A stretch of DNA of 64,000 nucleotides, from assembly GCA_963619325.1 (NCBI GenBank), contig CAVEVQ010000010.1, positions 1 to 64,000 on the forward strand, in the 5' to 3' direction. Each line of letters opens with the position of its first letter. Position 1 is the stretch's first letter. Position numbers and translations under genes: made by a program. The notes under the pieces are model-generated. The model saw nothing but the letters and a program-made list of their open reading frames with translations. It was not told the DNA's origin and did not search any database. Source of the DNA: UBA1181 sp963619325 (GTDB lineage: Bacteria; Bacteroidota; Bacteroidia; Bacteroidales; Paludibacteraceae). This document shows, one piece after another, positions 27,297 through 42,400 of this stretch.

Positions 27297-27327
27297 CAAA
27301 GATACAACCTTTTTTATTGCCTCCAAA
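27297..27327 (-). promoter_or_regulatory. Promoter of tRNA-Glu
   Basis: On the minus strand TTTG (27324-27327) is followed after exactly 19 nt by TATCTTTG (27297-27304). This is a full match to the Bacteroidota vegetative promoter TTTG-N19-TAnnTTTG, 68 nt upstream of the mature tRNA. Confidence 0.8.
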
Positions 27328-27383
27328 CTTTTCTTCGTTTTTTTTGCGTTTCCGAACGAAAAAAATATTTCCCTCTTTCTCTC

Positions 27384-27414
27384 TTTGCCTCTTCCTATTT
27401 TATTAATAAATTTG
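27384..27414 (+). promoter_or_regulatory. Promoter of the giant adhesin gene
   Basis: TTTG (27384-27387), 19 nt, then TAAATTTG (27407-27414) is a full match to the vegetative consensus, 45 nt before the ATG at 27459. The -33 box lies 56 bp from the divergent -33 box of the tRNA promoter. Confidence 0.75.
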
Positions 27415-27458
27415 CAGATTAGAAATTTTGTATAGCAGATCAAACAAAGACAATTATT

Positions 27459-30400
27459 ATGCGCAAACGTATACACAAGACAATGCGACACATACTCATA
27501 TTATTATTCTCAGGGCTTTTCACTCTGTGCGCTTCGCTTTCTGCAGCAGAAAGCAACATCAGCACTCCGAACATGAGTTTCGAAAACGGAAATTTCGACA
27601 ACTGGACTCGCTATTATTCTTACTATGGACCAACTGGCTACTCTACAAATTACAATGGTAAATTTGTCTACTCCAATGAAAGACTGAGTCCATACTCATC
27701 ATCCACAGTTGGCGCAACAGACGTTTGGACAGAAACACATACGACACAGATCAATACGAATTATGGGTCGTTCGAAGTGATGTCATCGGCAAGCAACGAC
27801 CCCAACGTTGCATGCGACAATCTGACACAGGTTCCAACCAGTAGCAAATATTCTGTGAGAATTGGATCTAAAGATGCCGCAGAAAACGATGTCGCAAACC
27901 TCGGTGAGGCAACGTATCCGCGTGCAATGGCAGAAAAAATGCAATATAAATTCACCGTTGATGAAAATTCCACATTGCTCACGTACAAGTATGCAGTTGT
28001 CATGACTGGTGCCAACGACAATCACGAACATAACGCCGACAAGCCTCCATTTGCTATCTACATTATTAGAGGAAATGACACTATCTGCGCCTCTACCGTG
28101 GTTTCAAACAGCAACGGATTGACAAAAGCGAGTACGAACCAAACCACGGATGGACAATGCAAAAAATGTAATCTAAAAAATTATGAGCCCAATGACTACA
28201 CTTGCACTGATAATTTAACCAACGTCACCGGGGACAACTACCAATCATATTGTTCAACATGTGCGAATAAAGCAAAAGAGGTGGGATTCAAATGCGACGA
28301 CTATAAATCATTTGTAGTAGAAACGAAACACGACACTTGCCTTAAGAAAACCTTTACCAAAAATTGGTCAAATGGCTGGTATGATACATGCTTAGAAACA
28401 GATGAAAATGGCAACTGTACGAAATTGGGTAAAAACTGCAAATGGGACTGGAGGAATGGTACCTATACATGCAGAAATACGATAAGCGCAGAAGATAAAT
28501 ACAAAGACGAAACGGGCAAAGATGTACGCTTTGAATATAATAGCTGGTGGAATCAATGGCAGGTTTGGGATGTAACAGCAACGTGTTCTCAATATGGAAC
28601 TGCCACACATGACACAACCATACAAATATGCACTAAATGCAGTTGGTACGATGCAAAAGATCGTTATGTTGAATACGGAGAAAACAACAGCGCAGCCACA
28701 AACGACTCTATTCTAAAATGTTCAGACGCAGATTGCGCAGAACACATGCAAGAGGCGACATCTGTCAAATGTCTTCAATCATATCTTACACAGTCAGAGT
28801 TGTCTGGAACTTATTACAAGCCTTGGACTACAGTGTCGTATGACCTCCGACCATACATTGGAGAAGAAATAACATTTGAAGTGCTAAACCACGATTGTGT
28901 GGAAGACTTTACGACTACAGGTGGCGGTAACACATATCATTTTTTCAAAGCTAGTTCCCACCGCACATATGGTTACTTCACCGCCGAGACTAAGAAGTTT
29001 GAGACAGTCATTAAAAACTGTGGGGACGGAACAATCACTCTGACCGCACCTGAAGGATTCAAAAACTATTCTTGGTCTTCAGGATTGTCGCAGAATGGAA
29101 CCGACAAAAACATAGCTACAATCAAGGCTACAAGTGTCATAGAAGAGAATGAGTATAGCGTGACCATGTCTGCAGACGAAACAGACAAGAATTTACTCGG
29201 CAACGTCAATGGGACTAACAGTAGTAAATCTTGCACTAAAGCAACCGACAAATTCACCTTGGTGAAAGACCCTATTGACACAGATATTAACAACGACGTT
29301 GCTTGCTACAACGAAGTGGTTTTCACGGACAAATCTCAGATTAAAAAGATAAAATACAACAAGTATAACACTGCCACTGGTAATTTCGATATGGTGGATT
29401 ACAAGCCAGACTCTATTCTCTATGAAATCTGGACTTACAACTATCAAGGACGAGACTATGAGACACAGGGTAACCCCGTGACATTGGAATTGCCTTCGCC
29501 TTCGGCAAGCGAAGATACCACCTATAAGGTTTACCGCACACTTTACACGGCAAACGACTGCCAAATCAACGATATAGTAGACATCACCATAAAGAGACGT
29601 CCCGAGATAATCATCGATGGCGATCCTACAATTTGTTACGGTGAAAAGAAGACTATCACACTTACAGGCGAAGATGCCTACTTGGGTTCTTACGAAAACT
29701 CATTTGGAAATCCTTACAAATATGTCTGGACGGACGAGGCGGGCAACACCCAGAAAGACGCAGGTTCAAGCACAGAAAAGAAGCAGACAGGCGAAGCAGC
29801 GACAAAACTCGTCATCAGTCCTACCTCCACGGGTTCTGTTTACTACTACCTCAACATCAACAGCACAGAGACTGGAAGCGCAAATACGACTCGCGAATGT
29901 GTCTACACTGGCGAATATAACGTCACCGTTTATGAAAGTCCGACTTTGACCTTAGACGTGGCTAAAGATGCTGCGACTGGTATCCGAACGAAGAATATTT
30001 GTAAGGGTGAAACTGCCGAATTTGGCGCGACAACCAATATCACGGGTACCTTTGGATGGAACACTGTCTGCGACACAGTCCGTCTGAAAGACACCGAAAA
30101 AGACGCAAGTGCTCACACTTTCACAACGCCTGTCATCAACGATGATGTCACCTACTACTACGCAGTGGTTACCGCTTCGGATGGTGCTTGTATGATGATA
30201 GACTCTGTCAAATTCGTTACGATGGAGTCTCCAGAATTGGAAATCGAAGGTCCAACCCAGGTTTGTTCAGGTGCGGATTATGAGTTCAAGGCTAATGGTG
30301 CTGAGAAGAGCAGCAGCTATGTATGGACATACGGTGGTGGACTCACATTCCAATCGCCAACCCTCGACCTTGAATTTGGTTCTACATTCACTGCAGGAAG

Positions 30401-33400
30401 CAAGACGACCTTGAAATTGACGGGAGAAAACGAGAACGGATGTTCGTCTACAACCGACACGACTATCATGGTCAACAAGCTGCCTGAGCCAAAAGTAGAA
30501 TGTGCCCTTGCCAACGGATGCACAATCTGCGAAGGAGAAGAATTGAAACTCAAAGCATCTGGGGCAGACTATTTCGAAGAGTGGGCAGGAGGAGTCTCAC
30601 CTACCTACTATGGCGTGTCGACCGATGCTGCGCAAAAAGCAGAAGAAATCAAGAACCACGTCTACATGTCTGACGTGCCAAGCACCGCGACCCAAACCTA
30701 CGAGGTGGTGGGCGTTGACTCATTCCAATATAAGAACAACGACGGAGACCTTCTCTACACAGAGTGTAAAAGCACGGTAGACTTCTCCAATTTTACCATC
30801 ACAGAAGCACCTAAAATCTCTATCGTCGACAACAACGCTATCGCAGGTAATGTCTGTGAAGGAGAGGCTGTCAACTTAGATGCAAGCGGTGCAGGAAGCT
30901 ACTACTGGAGCACAAGCAGGGACTTCTCTACTACCCTCTCGTCTGTATCCAAACTGAAAGATACGCCAGCAACAGGACTGTCATCCATAAAATACTATCT
31001 AAAGGGATTCACTGGCACGAACCACACAGGTTGTACATGGATTGACAGTACTGAAATCACCATTCACAAAGCACCTACCTTCACGGTATCTGCCGAGAAG
31101 GGTTATATCTGTCAAAACTCGTCTGATGTCTTGACGGCAAAGGAGAATGACGGTGCAACTGGCGACGATGCCATCTCCACATTCGAGTGGACTAACGGTC
31201 CACAGAGTGCCACCTATACCGTTACACCAGACGTGACGACCACCTACTATGTGACAGCGACAAACAGTAACCAATGTGCATCCGCCAAGAAAGCGGTAAC
31301 CGTTACAGTTGTCAACGCACCTACGCTCACATTCAATGGTGCTGACAGAGCATGCGAAAACGTAGAGATTTCATTGGATGCGTCCGTTGATGCTCCAACA
31401 GGAGCGACCTACACAGACACCTACGTTTGGAAGTATGACAACAAGCAGATCAACACGGACGAAACAAAAACGACCGCCTCACATACCCCTTCAAGCACAG
31501 GTACTGTTTATTACGAACTCACAGCGGAAAGATCATACACCGCTACGATAGATGGAGAAACGAAGAATGCAACTTGTCAAAGCACCCTTCGTCAAGGCAT
31601 CCAGATAGACAACGCTCCATCTCTCGCTATCACAGGTCATGAAGCCGGACTTTGCACAGGACAAAAGATTACTTTGTCAGCCTCGGGAGCAGGAACAGGC
31701 AAACAGTACACGTGGACTGTTGAAGGTGAGAGTGGAGAAACCGTTGGAGCAACGAAAGAGATTTCAACCGTTGGCAAAGAAATCTACGCACCTAATCCAA
31801 CCCAAGCAATTGAAGTAACCGTAAAGGCAGACGGCGACAACAACTGTACAGGAACAAAGACCATCAACGTATCAACCTACGCATTGCCAGTAGTTGCAAC
31901 CACTCCGACCGCGACTTCAGTCTGCGAAAACTCCGAGGTCAATATTTCTGTAGACAAAAACAATTCATACACATGCGATGGAACAGCCGCCACTTACAGT
32001 TGGAAATTGACCGACGAGGACAATAACAGCATCGGAGATGCCACAGGTGAAGACGTTTCACTCTCACTTTCACAAACGACCACGTTCACGGTGGTAGCGA
32101 CAGACGTCCACGGGTGTGTAAGCAAAGCAGCAACCGCAAAAGCGACTGCCAACAAATACCCAACCATCAAGACGAAATCTGTTCCTGCCGCAATCTGTCA
32201 AGGATTGGGCATTGAGATTGAGTTGGAAGACGAGACAGCGAAACAGATTTCTTACGAATGGTCTGACGCTCAGACATACACGAACGGAACAGCACACACA
32301 GGAAGCACATACAAATTCTCCGTCTCTGCGGCAGATTTGAACTTGACCGACGACATCAACAACTATTTAGTCGACTTAAAGTTGATTTCAAACGAAGGCT
32401 GTGAGACAGACACCACCTATAGCTTCCCTGTTTCCACCCCACCTGTCATCTACATCACAGGTAGCGACAACGGATGTGCCAACACAAACGTGACACTAAC
32501 CGCCAAAGGAGGTACGACAGGCAACTATGTATGGAGTACAAACGAGAAAACGGACGTCATCACGCCGACACTCGTAACAGGCGACAATAAATTCAAGGTA
32601 CAAGGAGCCGATAAGAACGGATGTGTCGGGACTTCAGAAGAGTTTACCGTAACTGGCAACGACTCGCCGACAATCACTTTGACCGCAAGTGCGACGGACG
32701 TGTGTCAGAACAAATCTGTGACAATCACACCAAGCAGCGACAAGAGCGGTACAACCTACACATGGGAATATGCGACCTACACGACTGATGCAACAGGCAA
32801 TAAAGTGTTAAACGACGTCAAAGGTTACCCTTGCTCAGATTGTAACACAAATATCAATCCTACCATCACAGACAATACGGCTTATATCGCGACAGGTACA
32901 AGCAACGATTGCCAAGGGAAAGCCACCATCTACATTTCTGCCAAGGAGACACCTGTCATCACAATCACTGCAGACAAGCCTACACTCTGTCCAGGAGAGG
33001 AAACGACAACGCTCCGTGCCCAGAACACCAATGGCAATGCCACGGTCAGCGGTTGGAAATGGGATAACTCAACAGTGACGACAGAAAACTTTACTACGGG
33101 AACGATTAACGCCAGCACTTCATTCAAAGTTGTAGCCAGCACAGCAGAAAACTGCGACGCAGAAGCATCTATCACCTTGGATGTCTACACTAAAGAAGCT
33201 ATCGGAATTGACAATGGAACAGGACAAGTCTGCGAAGGATCAACCATTGATTTGAAGGCTATCGGAGGTTCAAGCAACTGGAAATGGACCGCAACAAATG
33301 CAACCATATCTGCGACAGACGAGTCTGCGACAATCAGCAACGCCACAAGTGGCAGCGACATTACGGTTACATTAAGCGCATTAGACAATCACGGATGTAC

Positions 33401-36400
33401 GACAGAACCAGCGACATCAACGGTCAAAGTGATTGCAAAACCAGAAATCGCAGTGTCCGCAACGGAAAAACCTTGTCCTGGCAGCAACGTAACATTCACT
33501 GCGACAGAGAAGAGTGGAGACAACACCAAGATGAGCAGTAACGGTTGGACTTGGTATGAAGGTGAGATTAGCGATGCCAATAAGAAAGATGTTTCGTCTT
33601 CAACCTTTCAGCTGACGAATGTTCAAGAAAACACGACCATCATCTACAACGTAACAGGAACAGACATCAACGGCTGTATATCCGACGCCGTCCAGAAATC
33701 TGTCACAGTGGCCACAAAACCGAACTTGGACGTTACTGCAAACAAGACAACCGTTTGCCGCAACGAAAAAGTAAGTTTGAGCATCAGCTCTTCAGAAACA
33801 GGAGAGAAAACATTCACCTTGCCAAACGGAGAAACGAAGGCAACCAATGAGGCACAAATCACATTTGACACGACGCTCACCATTGCGAAGACCTATACAT
33901 TCACTGTTACAGTGAAAAATGAAAGCGGATGTGAAAATACAGAATCCGTAGACATCACAGTAAACGACATTCCGAAAGTAACCCTTACGAGTGCCGACGG
34001 AAAGAACAGCGTCTGCGAAGGCCAGAGCATCAATCTCGTAGCTACCCCTTCCGATGCTTCTCTCTCTGAATTTGAATGGAAACATACAACAGAGACCGAC
34101 AGTAAAGCAGCATTCACACCAACTAATACAAATAAGACTGCATCCGTAAGAGTAAAAGACGGAGAATGTTATTCAGACTGGGCGACCTACAACGTCAGCA
34201 TCATTGCGAAACCTACATTGTCTATCAATGGAGTAAGCGATGTTGACAAAGACGCAACGACAGCCAACGAATCCATCTGTAAAGGAAGTTCAGTAACACT
34301 GACTGCGACAGGTTCTGAAAGCGGAAACTACCAATGGCTGGAAGGAGCAACTGGTGTCGGAGGTGGAACGAACTACACACCTACCATCAGCAAGAAGACA
34401 ACGTTCTCTGTATTTGGATCAAATGCAAGCGGATGTTACGACACCGCCTGGTACGTTGTGGACGTGAAAGAGTTGCCTGTCTTCACACCTACCATAGACC
34501 CAATCTGCACGGGCAATGTGGCGACCATCGAATTAGACAATAAAGTTGAGTCGTTCACCGTTTCATGGACATCAACGTCTGCGCAAGAAGTAAACGTAGT
34601 AGGCGAAAGCGACGGTGTTGATTCGTACACAACAACAGAAACATTCACCAACAGCACGAATTTCTCCATCGTAGGATATGCGAATGGATGTGCGAGCGAG
34701 AAGAAGACAGCCTCTTTGACGGTCAATGCGAAACCTGACATTCAGATCACATGCGACCCAATAGATAAAGCAATTTGTCAAGAAACGGGGACTGCGACTT
34801 TAACAGCGACTGGCGGAGTCTCAACCCAATATGTATGGACGTTAGAGAATACCGTTATAGCAAATGGCACAGATAAAGCAACCATTTCTAACGTAAACAC
34901 TGCCGGTTCATACACTTATAAAGTAGTTGGAGAAAACGAAAGTGGATGTCAGAACGAAACTACCATCGCAATCACTGTCAACGAAAAGCCAACCGTCAGC
35001 ATAAAAGTTGAGGATGGACCGATCTGTGTCGGTAGCAGTAAGGAGTTGACAGCCGAAAGCACAGCAGGCACATACGTTTGGTATAACGAAAACGGACAGC
35101 AAGTCGGTGTTGGAGAGAAAATCAGTCCGGTATTCAACAGCACGACCGCCGTTAAATACTCCGTTGAAGCAACCGATAATAATGGATGTAAGGCCACAGC
35201 GACCTCCGATGATATCACTGCGCAAGCACTGCCAGTTGCAACCATCGAGAACGCAACCGTATGTAGTGGAACAGAAGCGAAAGTAAGCATTAAAGGTGTC
35301 AAGAGTGTAAAATGGCCTACAGGCACAGTCAACTCGGATGCAAGCGGAAACAACACTTACTCATTCGGAAATGTAACCAACTCTAAATCATACGATGTAA
35401 TCGTCTATAGCGGAGCAGACGGAGGAGGATGTTCTTCTGAAGCAACCGTAACCGTCAATGTAGAAGAGTTGCCTACGATTTCAATCTCAGGGGAGACTTC
35501 TGTATGTTCTGGTGCAAACGTGAGCCTCACAGCAACAGCAACCAACTGCGACATCACATGGAATGATCTTCCAAGCGGACTTACCGCAACCAATGGCGTC
35601 GTTTCAGGCACAATAACGACAGCAGGAACATATAATTTCTCTGTTACAGCGAAATCGACATCCACAGCAAAATGTGAAAAGACAGAAAGTGTAACACTGA
35701 CCGTCAACGCACTGCCAACTAACACTATAACAGTCAGCAACGCGACAGAAAACGGAGGAAAGAACTACATTTGTGCAGGGTCGACCGTCGAACTTGCATC
35801 AGGGACTGCCTACTCTCACTATGAATGGAGCATAGCAGGCAATAGCAACGTCATCAACACAGAAGAAAAGGCAACCTTCAGTCCGACCGCAGAAACGACC
35901 TATCAGTTGGTTGCAACGGATGCGAACGGATGTGAAACAGCTCCTGTAACCCAAACCATCTATGTCGTATATGCACCAACATTCGACTTTGATGCAGAAA
36001 GCTACAATGTCTGTGAAGGAACCCCAGCGACAATTACCGTCAACAACGCATCAAGCGACGCCGAGTTCACATGGACGACAAGTGGAACCTACACAAAGAA
36101 TGGCGACAACAGCATTACAACAGAGGAGTTAACAGCAGATGCAACGGTAACCGTATTGGCTAAAAGCACGATTGTCCCTACATGTACAACAGAAAAGAGC
36201 AAGATCGTCTCAGTCAATCCAAGTCCGGTATTCACGATTTTAGGAGACGCAGAAGTATGTGCAGGAGTTGATTTGGAACTTAGCGGTTCTAACAGCGCAT
36301 ACGAGTACGACTGGTATGAGGGAGACAACACGACAGCCGTCGCAACGAAGAGTTCTACCCACACCATAAACAAGAACACAACGACAAACGAGACCATCAT

Positions 36401-39400
36401 CTACACTGCAGTAGCGACAGACAAGAGCAGCAAGTGTCAGGCAAAAGACAGCAAGACTATTAATATCAATGCCAGACCACAGCTTGAAGCGTTTACCTCT
36501 ACAGCGGCTTGTGAAGGTGTCGACGTAACATTCACAGCAACAGACAAAGCAGGTTCTGTGATGAGTAGCCAATACGAGTGGTTTGATGAGAATGGAATAG
36601 CCACAGGAGAAAAAACTCAATCAATCACAGTTTCTATCGCCAAAGGAAGCAACACGTCCAAGAAAGGATCTGTCATCTCCTACTCCAACGGATGTGCTTC
36701 AGAGCGAGTTTCATACGAAGTCACACCAAGTGCGAACCCTAAGCTGACAGTCAGCGGAACATTGTTAGCATGTAGTGGAGACAAGCCAAGCAGCGACATC
36801 AAGGTTACTGCGGACATGACAGGATTGAAATACATCTGGAGTGAAGGAACCTCTCAAATACAAGAAATCACGCAGACGGGAACCGAATGTCCTATCACCG
36901 TGTTAGGAGACAATCTCAAAGCGATAACAGAAGACAAAACCTATACGGTAGAAGCAAGCATAGATGGACAATGTTCTGCCACTATCGAAGTACCAGTCAA
37001 AGTTGTTTCAAAGCCAACTGTAAGCATTTCACTTGACACGAAAGACTGTCCAGGAGAGACGAACACACTTTCCGCAACCGAGGGTAACGGCTATACCTAC
37101 CAATGGTACGAGAAAGAAGGCAATGATTACAACAACATCAGCGGAGCAACCAACTACCAATACATAGCGACAAAAGACAAAGCAGGTGATTACACCTACC
37201 AGGTGAAAGTTGGTTTAACACAAACCGTTGACGGTCAGTCTGTAACATGTTACAATGAGACAGAAGCAAGTTTCACTGTCCAAGCGACACCAAACATTAC
37301 GCTGACGGGAGGAGACCAGACCGTATGTAAAGGTCAGTCCGTTGAAATCTACGCTGATGGAGGCCAAAGCTATACCTGGACAGCCAACTCAGCAACCGTG
37401 TCAACAGATGCACAATACATATTCAACGCAGATGAGTCTGTAGACATCACCATTTCGGGTACAAACGAATATGGATGCGTAGGATTGACAACAGCTAAAG
37501 TCGAAGTAAAAGAGAATCCTGTCATTGACGTAACGGCAGAGCAAATCTGTCCAAACACGGAGGCTAAGTTGAAAAACAACAGCGGTGACGACATAACGAT
37601 CACCTGGGCTGCTGGTTCGTATGACCAGACAAGTAAGATTTGGACCTCCGATGAGAAGATTTCCGCCGCGAAGTCGTACACCTTAACCGGTACAAAGACC
37701 TACGACTTAGGCAACGGCGAATCATTGTCATGTACATCAGACGCAACAGTAACCGCCAATTCGTTCTACCCTGCTCCAACAGCAGAAATCTATGTGAACA
37801 ATCAACAGACGAACGGACAGACCTACACTGTTTGCCAGAACGTTACAGAACTTCCAGTAAAGGCAGTTCTCTCAGGCAATAGCCAATACAGCACCTCATG
37901 GTCGTCCAACAAGAGCGAACACAGCTTTGCAAGCGACAACGCCAACGAGACAACCCTTACGTTGAACAGCGTTGCAGGAACAATCCAAGCGGTCGTTACG
38001 GAGGGCGAGCATAGCTGTTCGACTACCATAGAACAAGAGATAGCCTTCTATGGGAAAGAGAGCATTTCCATCACTGGCTCAGAATCAGTCTGTGCAGGAG
38101 AAAATGCAGAATTCACTGTATCACAGGGAGATGCAGTCTCTTACACCTGGACGGTCAAAGAAGGCACAGAAGACGTTGCTTCAAGCAGAATCACAGCCTT
38201 GGATGGAGGAAAGACAATCACAGTCGCAAATGTAACCAAAGACATTACCGCATACGTCGTTGGACAAGATGTCAACGAATGTGAGACGAACCCATCGAAC
38301 AAGGTCACTGTAACGGCAAAAGCCAAACCATCAATCACGATAGAAACAGACAAAGCCAACGCGACAACGATTTGTAGTGGCGAAGGAATTGAGTTGACTG
38401 CAATTTCTAATTCGACCGCAAGAGTTCAATGGAACGGACAAAGCGAAGAAACTGGACGCAGCGTATACTCAATAGCAAGTCTGACAGCAGAAACCACGAC
38501 TGAAAAGACATATTCGGTAAGCGCAACAGATGGAGAATGTACAACTCAATCTGAGGTGAAAGTGACCATCAACCCATTGCCAAAACTTATTCTCACTGAG
38601 GCATACGGTTTCTGTGATGGTGAGAGTGCTACATTCACAGTAACAGACCTTTACAACTCGTCAAACATCACCTACTCATGGGCTGAACCAGACAATGATG
38701 GTAATGCAACGACCACCTTCAATGCGCAAACTGGCAATACATATACCGCAACCAAGAAAGGTATTTATAGCGTAAAAGGTAAAGACAACACCACAGAATG
38801 TACATCTGAGCCAGTAAATAGCCAGACTGTCGTAGTCTACAACAAGCCAAAAGATTTGAAGATTGAGTTTGGAGTAGCATGTGTCGGTAAAGACGTAGAG
38901 TTGACCGCATCAAGTTCTACAAACAACACCACCTTCGAATGGTATAGCAAAACAAGTGGTGCATCCGACTTCAGTGCACTCGGAACAGGAGAAAAACAAA
39001 CCGTGACGGCAACAGACAACGCTGTAAGTTACAAGATAAAAGGAACAGGAACGTACACTTTAGCAAATGGTTCTACGTTGGCCTGCGAGGCATTGTCCGA
39101 CCCAGTTGATGTTACCGGAAACGCAATTCCGACATTCACAATCGACAAACCATCCAGCGTTTGCTACGGCAATACGGTAGATATTTCTGTTTCCGGCAAC
39201 ACCGACGGAACCACCTTTGAATGGACCCAAAACAACATGGTCGTATTAGATGGAGAAACGACGGAGGCCACGAAGCAATACACGACAGGAAACCTGACAA
39301 CTGCTGAAACCTACAGCGTTATAGCAACTTTAGACGGTTGTTCATCAGACGCACAAACAATAACAGTAGAGCCAAAGACAAAACCTGTCATTAACAATAT

Positions 39401-42400
39401 CAACGTGTCCACACCAATTTGTGAAGGAGAGACAGTTACTTTAACTGCCGACGCAACCGCAACCACATACAACTGGATAATAAACTCAGCGGCATTGGCA
39501 GAAAAAACGCAGTCTGTAACATATCCTTCTTCTGGCGGACTGACGACTGGAACGTATAATTACTCGTTGACGATTGAGAACGATGGTTGTGTTTCTGAGA
39601 CGATGGATGGACAGTTTACCGTCAACCAAAAACCTTCGATCTCATTAAACGGCAAGACAAACTATTGTCCTGGAGAGACGACAGACATAGCAGTAACAAG
39701 CAACGTGGCAAGCATTTCCTGGTATAGCTACGATGATGATACGAAGAAAGACGGCTCTCTCATATCGCAAGGCACAAGCAACACAGACAAGTTGCAAGAG
39801 ACTTTGACAGAGGAAAGCAAGTCATATTTCTATCACTTATACATCAGCGATGGAACTTGTGAAGCAGACAAGGTGTTTGAAGTAACAACCTATGCGTTGC
39901 CAAGCATTGAAGGCACAGGAAGCGCAACTATATGCTACGGCTCCGAAGTTCAGCTGAGAGCCAAAGGTGGCAACGAGACAGATGACGTTACCATTGACGG
40001 ATTGACAGGAAAAGTCGGGACAGACGAAAACGCGGGCTACACAGTCTTCACGGACGAACCTACGACAGACACCAACTACAACGTTACCGTAACCTCTGCG
40101 GACGGATGTTCCGCAACCGACGTATGGGCAGTTACAGTTGCTCCACTTCCTGATGTCATGATCAACAACAAGATCGATGGTAGCGAAGCCATTTGTCAAG
40201 GAGAAACCCCTGTCACGTTGACTGCAAGCAGTTCAACCACAGGAGTCTCATACAAATGGAGTACTGGAGCGACGGATGCAGCCACGAGTGTCTCCCCTGA
40301 CGCAAGCACGACCTACACTGTAACAGCAACCTACGAGCCTGTAACGAGCACATTCTGTGAAGGAACTACAGAATATACCGTTAACGTAAATCCTATCCCA
40401 GTGGTAGAGTTTGACGGAGACAAGATTGCATGTAGCGGAAGTACGGCGACATTCAGAATAAAAGATCCTGTTTCCAACTACACCTACACATGGGCAGATG
40501 GCTACACCGGGGGAACTGAACGCACGACTGATGCTCTCACCGCAGCGAAGACCTACAGTGTTACTGCAACCGACAACACAACAGGTTGTACATCGCAGGT
40601 TGCAACTCACACCATCAGCGTAGTTGAGAACCCGACAGTAACCTTGTCTCAAAGCAGCGCATCAGTCTGCAACGGTGGAACATTGCCAGATGTAAGCATC
40701 ACCAACGCAGGCATGAAGTCTTACTATTGGACAAACCAAGGAGAAGAAAACCGTATTAGCACGGAAGCCACATTAAGCGGAATCACAGTAGAAGCAGATA
40801 AAAAGTATGAAGCATACGTAGAAACCGCAGACGGATGTATCGGAAAAGCCGATCTTGAAGTCAAGGTACTCAGTCTTCCTTCTGTAACAATAAGCGGAGA
40901 CAACTATGTATGCGACCAAAGCAAAGCAACCATCAATGCATCTGCCGTTGATGGAGTCGCACCATACTCGTTCATTTGGACTACTGACGACCAGGATCTT
41001 ACCTTCAGTGGTGATGTAGCCAATGCAAGTCAAGTCTCAACGAGCAAGTTAACTCAAGCAGGAGGTAAAAACGGAAACGGATTCTACACAGTCTATGCAA
41101 AAGCAACCGACGCGAATGGTTGTTTCAGCAAGAATAAAGCAGAACACACTATCAGTGTCGCACAAACGCCTACCCTCGCAACCAACGTAGACCAAGCGAG
41201 CGTATGCGCCGGATCTGACGTAACCTTATCTGCAAGTGGTGCCGGAGCAAATGCCACCTACACCTGGTACAAGAAGGGAGCGACCGAGGCAGACGACAAG
41301 GAATTAGCCAACAGTGCAAAGACAACCGTTACTATCACCGAGGATGCGGAGTTCTATGTAAAAGCGACCACCTCGTTAGGATGCGAAGTAACATCAAGTC
41401 CTATTGCGGTTACAACGAAGTCTGCACCTACCATTGACAACATCAACGATATGTCTATATGTGAGGGAAGTTCTACAGAAATCACTATCAAGACAACGCC
41501 AACCACAGCGACAATCTCGGTAGACGGTATAGGAGCTGAGAAAGACGCCAATAACGCGAACAAATACAAGTTCACTCCAAATGGTTCGACTGAGTATACC
41601 ATCACTGCGAAAGAAAACGGATGTACTTCAGAGAAGACCTTCACCATCACGACGAATACGTTACCTGTCGTCCAAATCAACAACTATGTTGAAGGTGGAC
41701 GCACCGCGCTCTGTTACGATAAGAACAATCAATTCACTTTGACTGCGACTTCAAGCAACACCGCAAAATCATATCAATGGTACGTTGTCGATGGCACAGA
41801 CGAAACGGTCATAAACGATGCAAATGAACAATTCTACAATGCTCCGACTACAAAATCGACAGACTACAAAGTAAAATTCACAGACAACAACGGATGTGAA
41901 GGAACGTCTATTTACTCTATAGTTGTCAATGCTTTGCCAGAGTTCAAACTTGAACCTGTCGCAGAAGCCGTATGTACAGATGGGTCAACAACCATCAACG
42001 TGGTAGCAAGCAACTACGCGCAAAATTACGAATGGCCAGCAGAATTAGGATTGACGAACACTGTCCGCAGTGCAATGGTAACGCTCTCTGGCAATGCAGG
42101 AACCACGAAGACCTATAGCGTGAAAGCGACAGATGGAAACGGATGTACTTACACAGCCACAACAAGCATTTACGAGGTTGCCAACCCAACCTTTGATCTC
42201 AAAGCAGAAAACATTTGTGATGGAGGCAACGTAGTTCTCACCGCAACGGCTCCTACCGCAAACAACCTCACCTATACCTGGGGCATTGAAGGTAGCGCAC
42301 AATCATCTGTCAATGGAGACAATACAACCGTAACATTCACCGAAACTTCTACACAAGTAGCCAGCATGGCACCAAAAGAGTATGAAGTAGCAGGTTCGTG

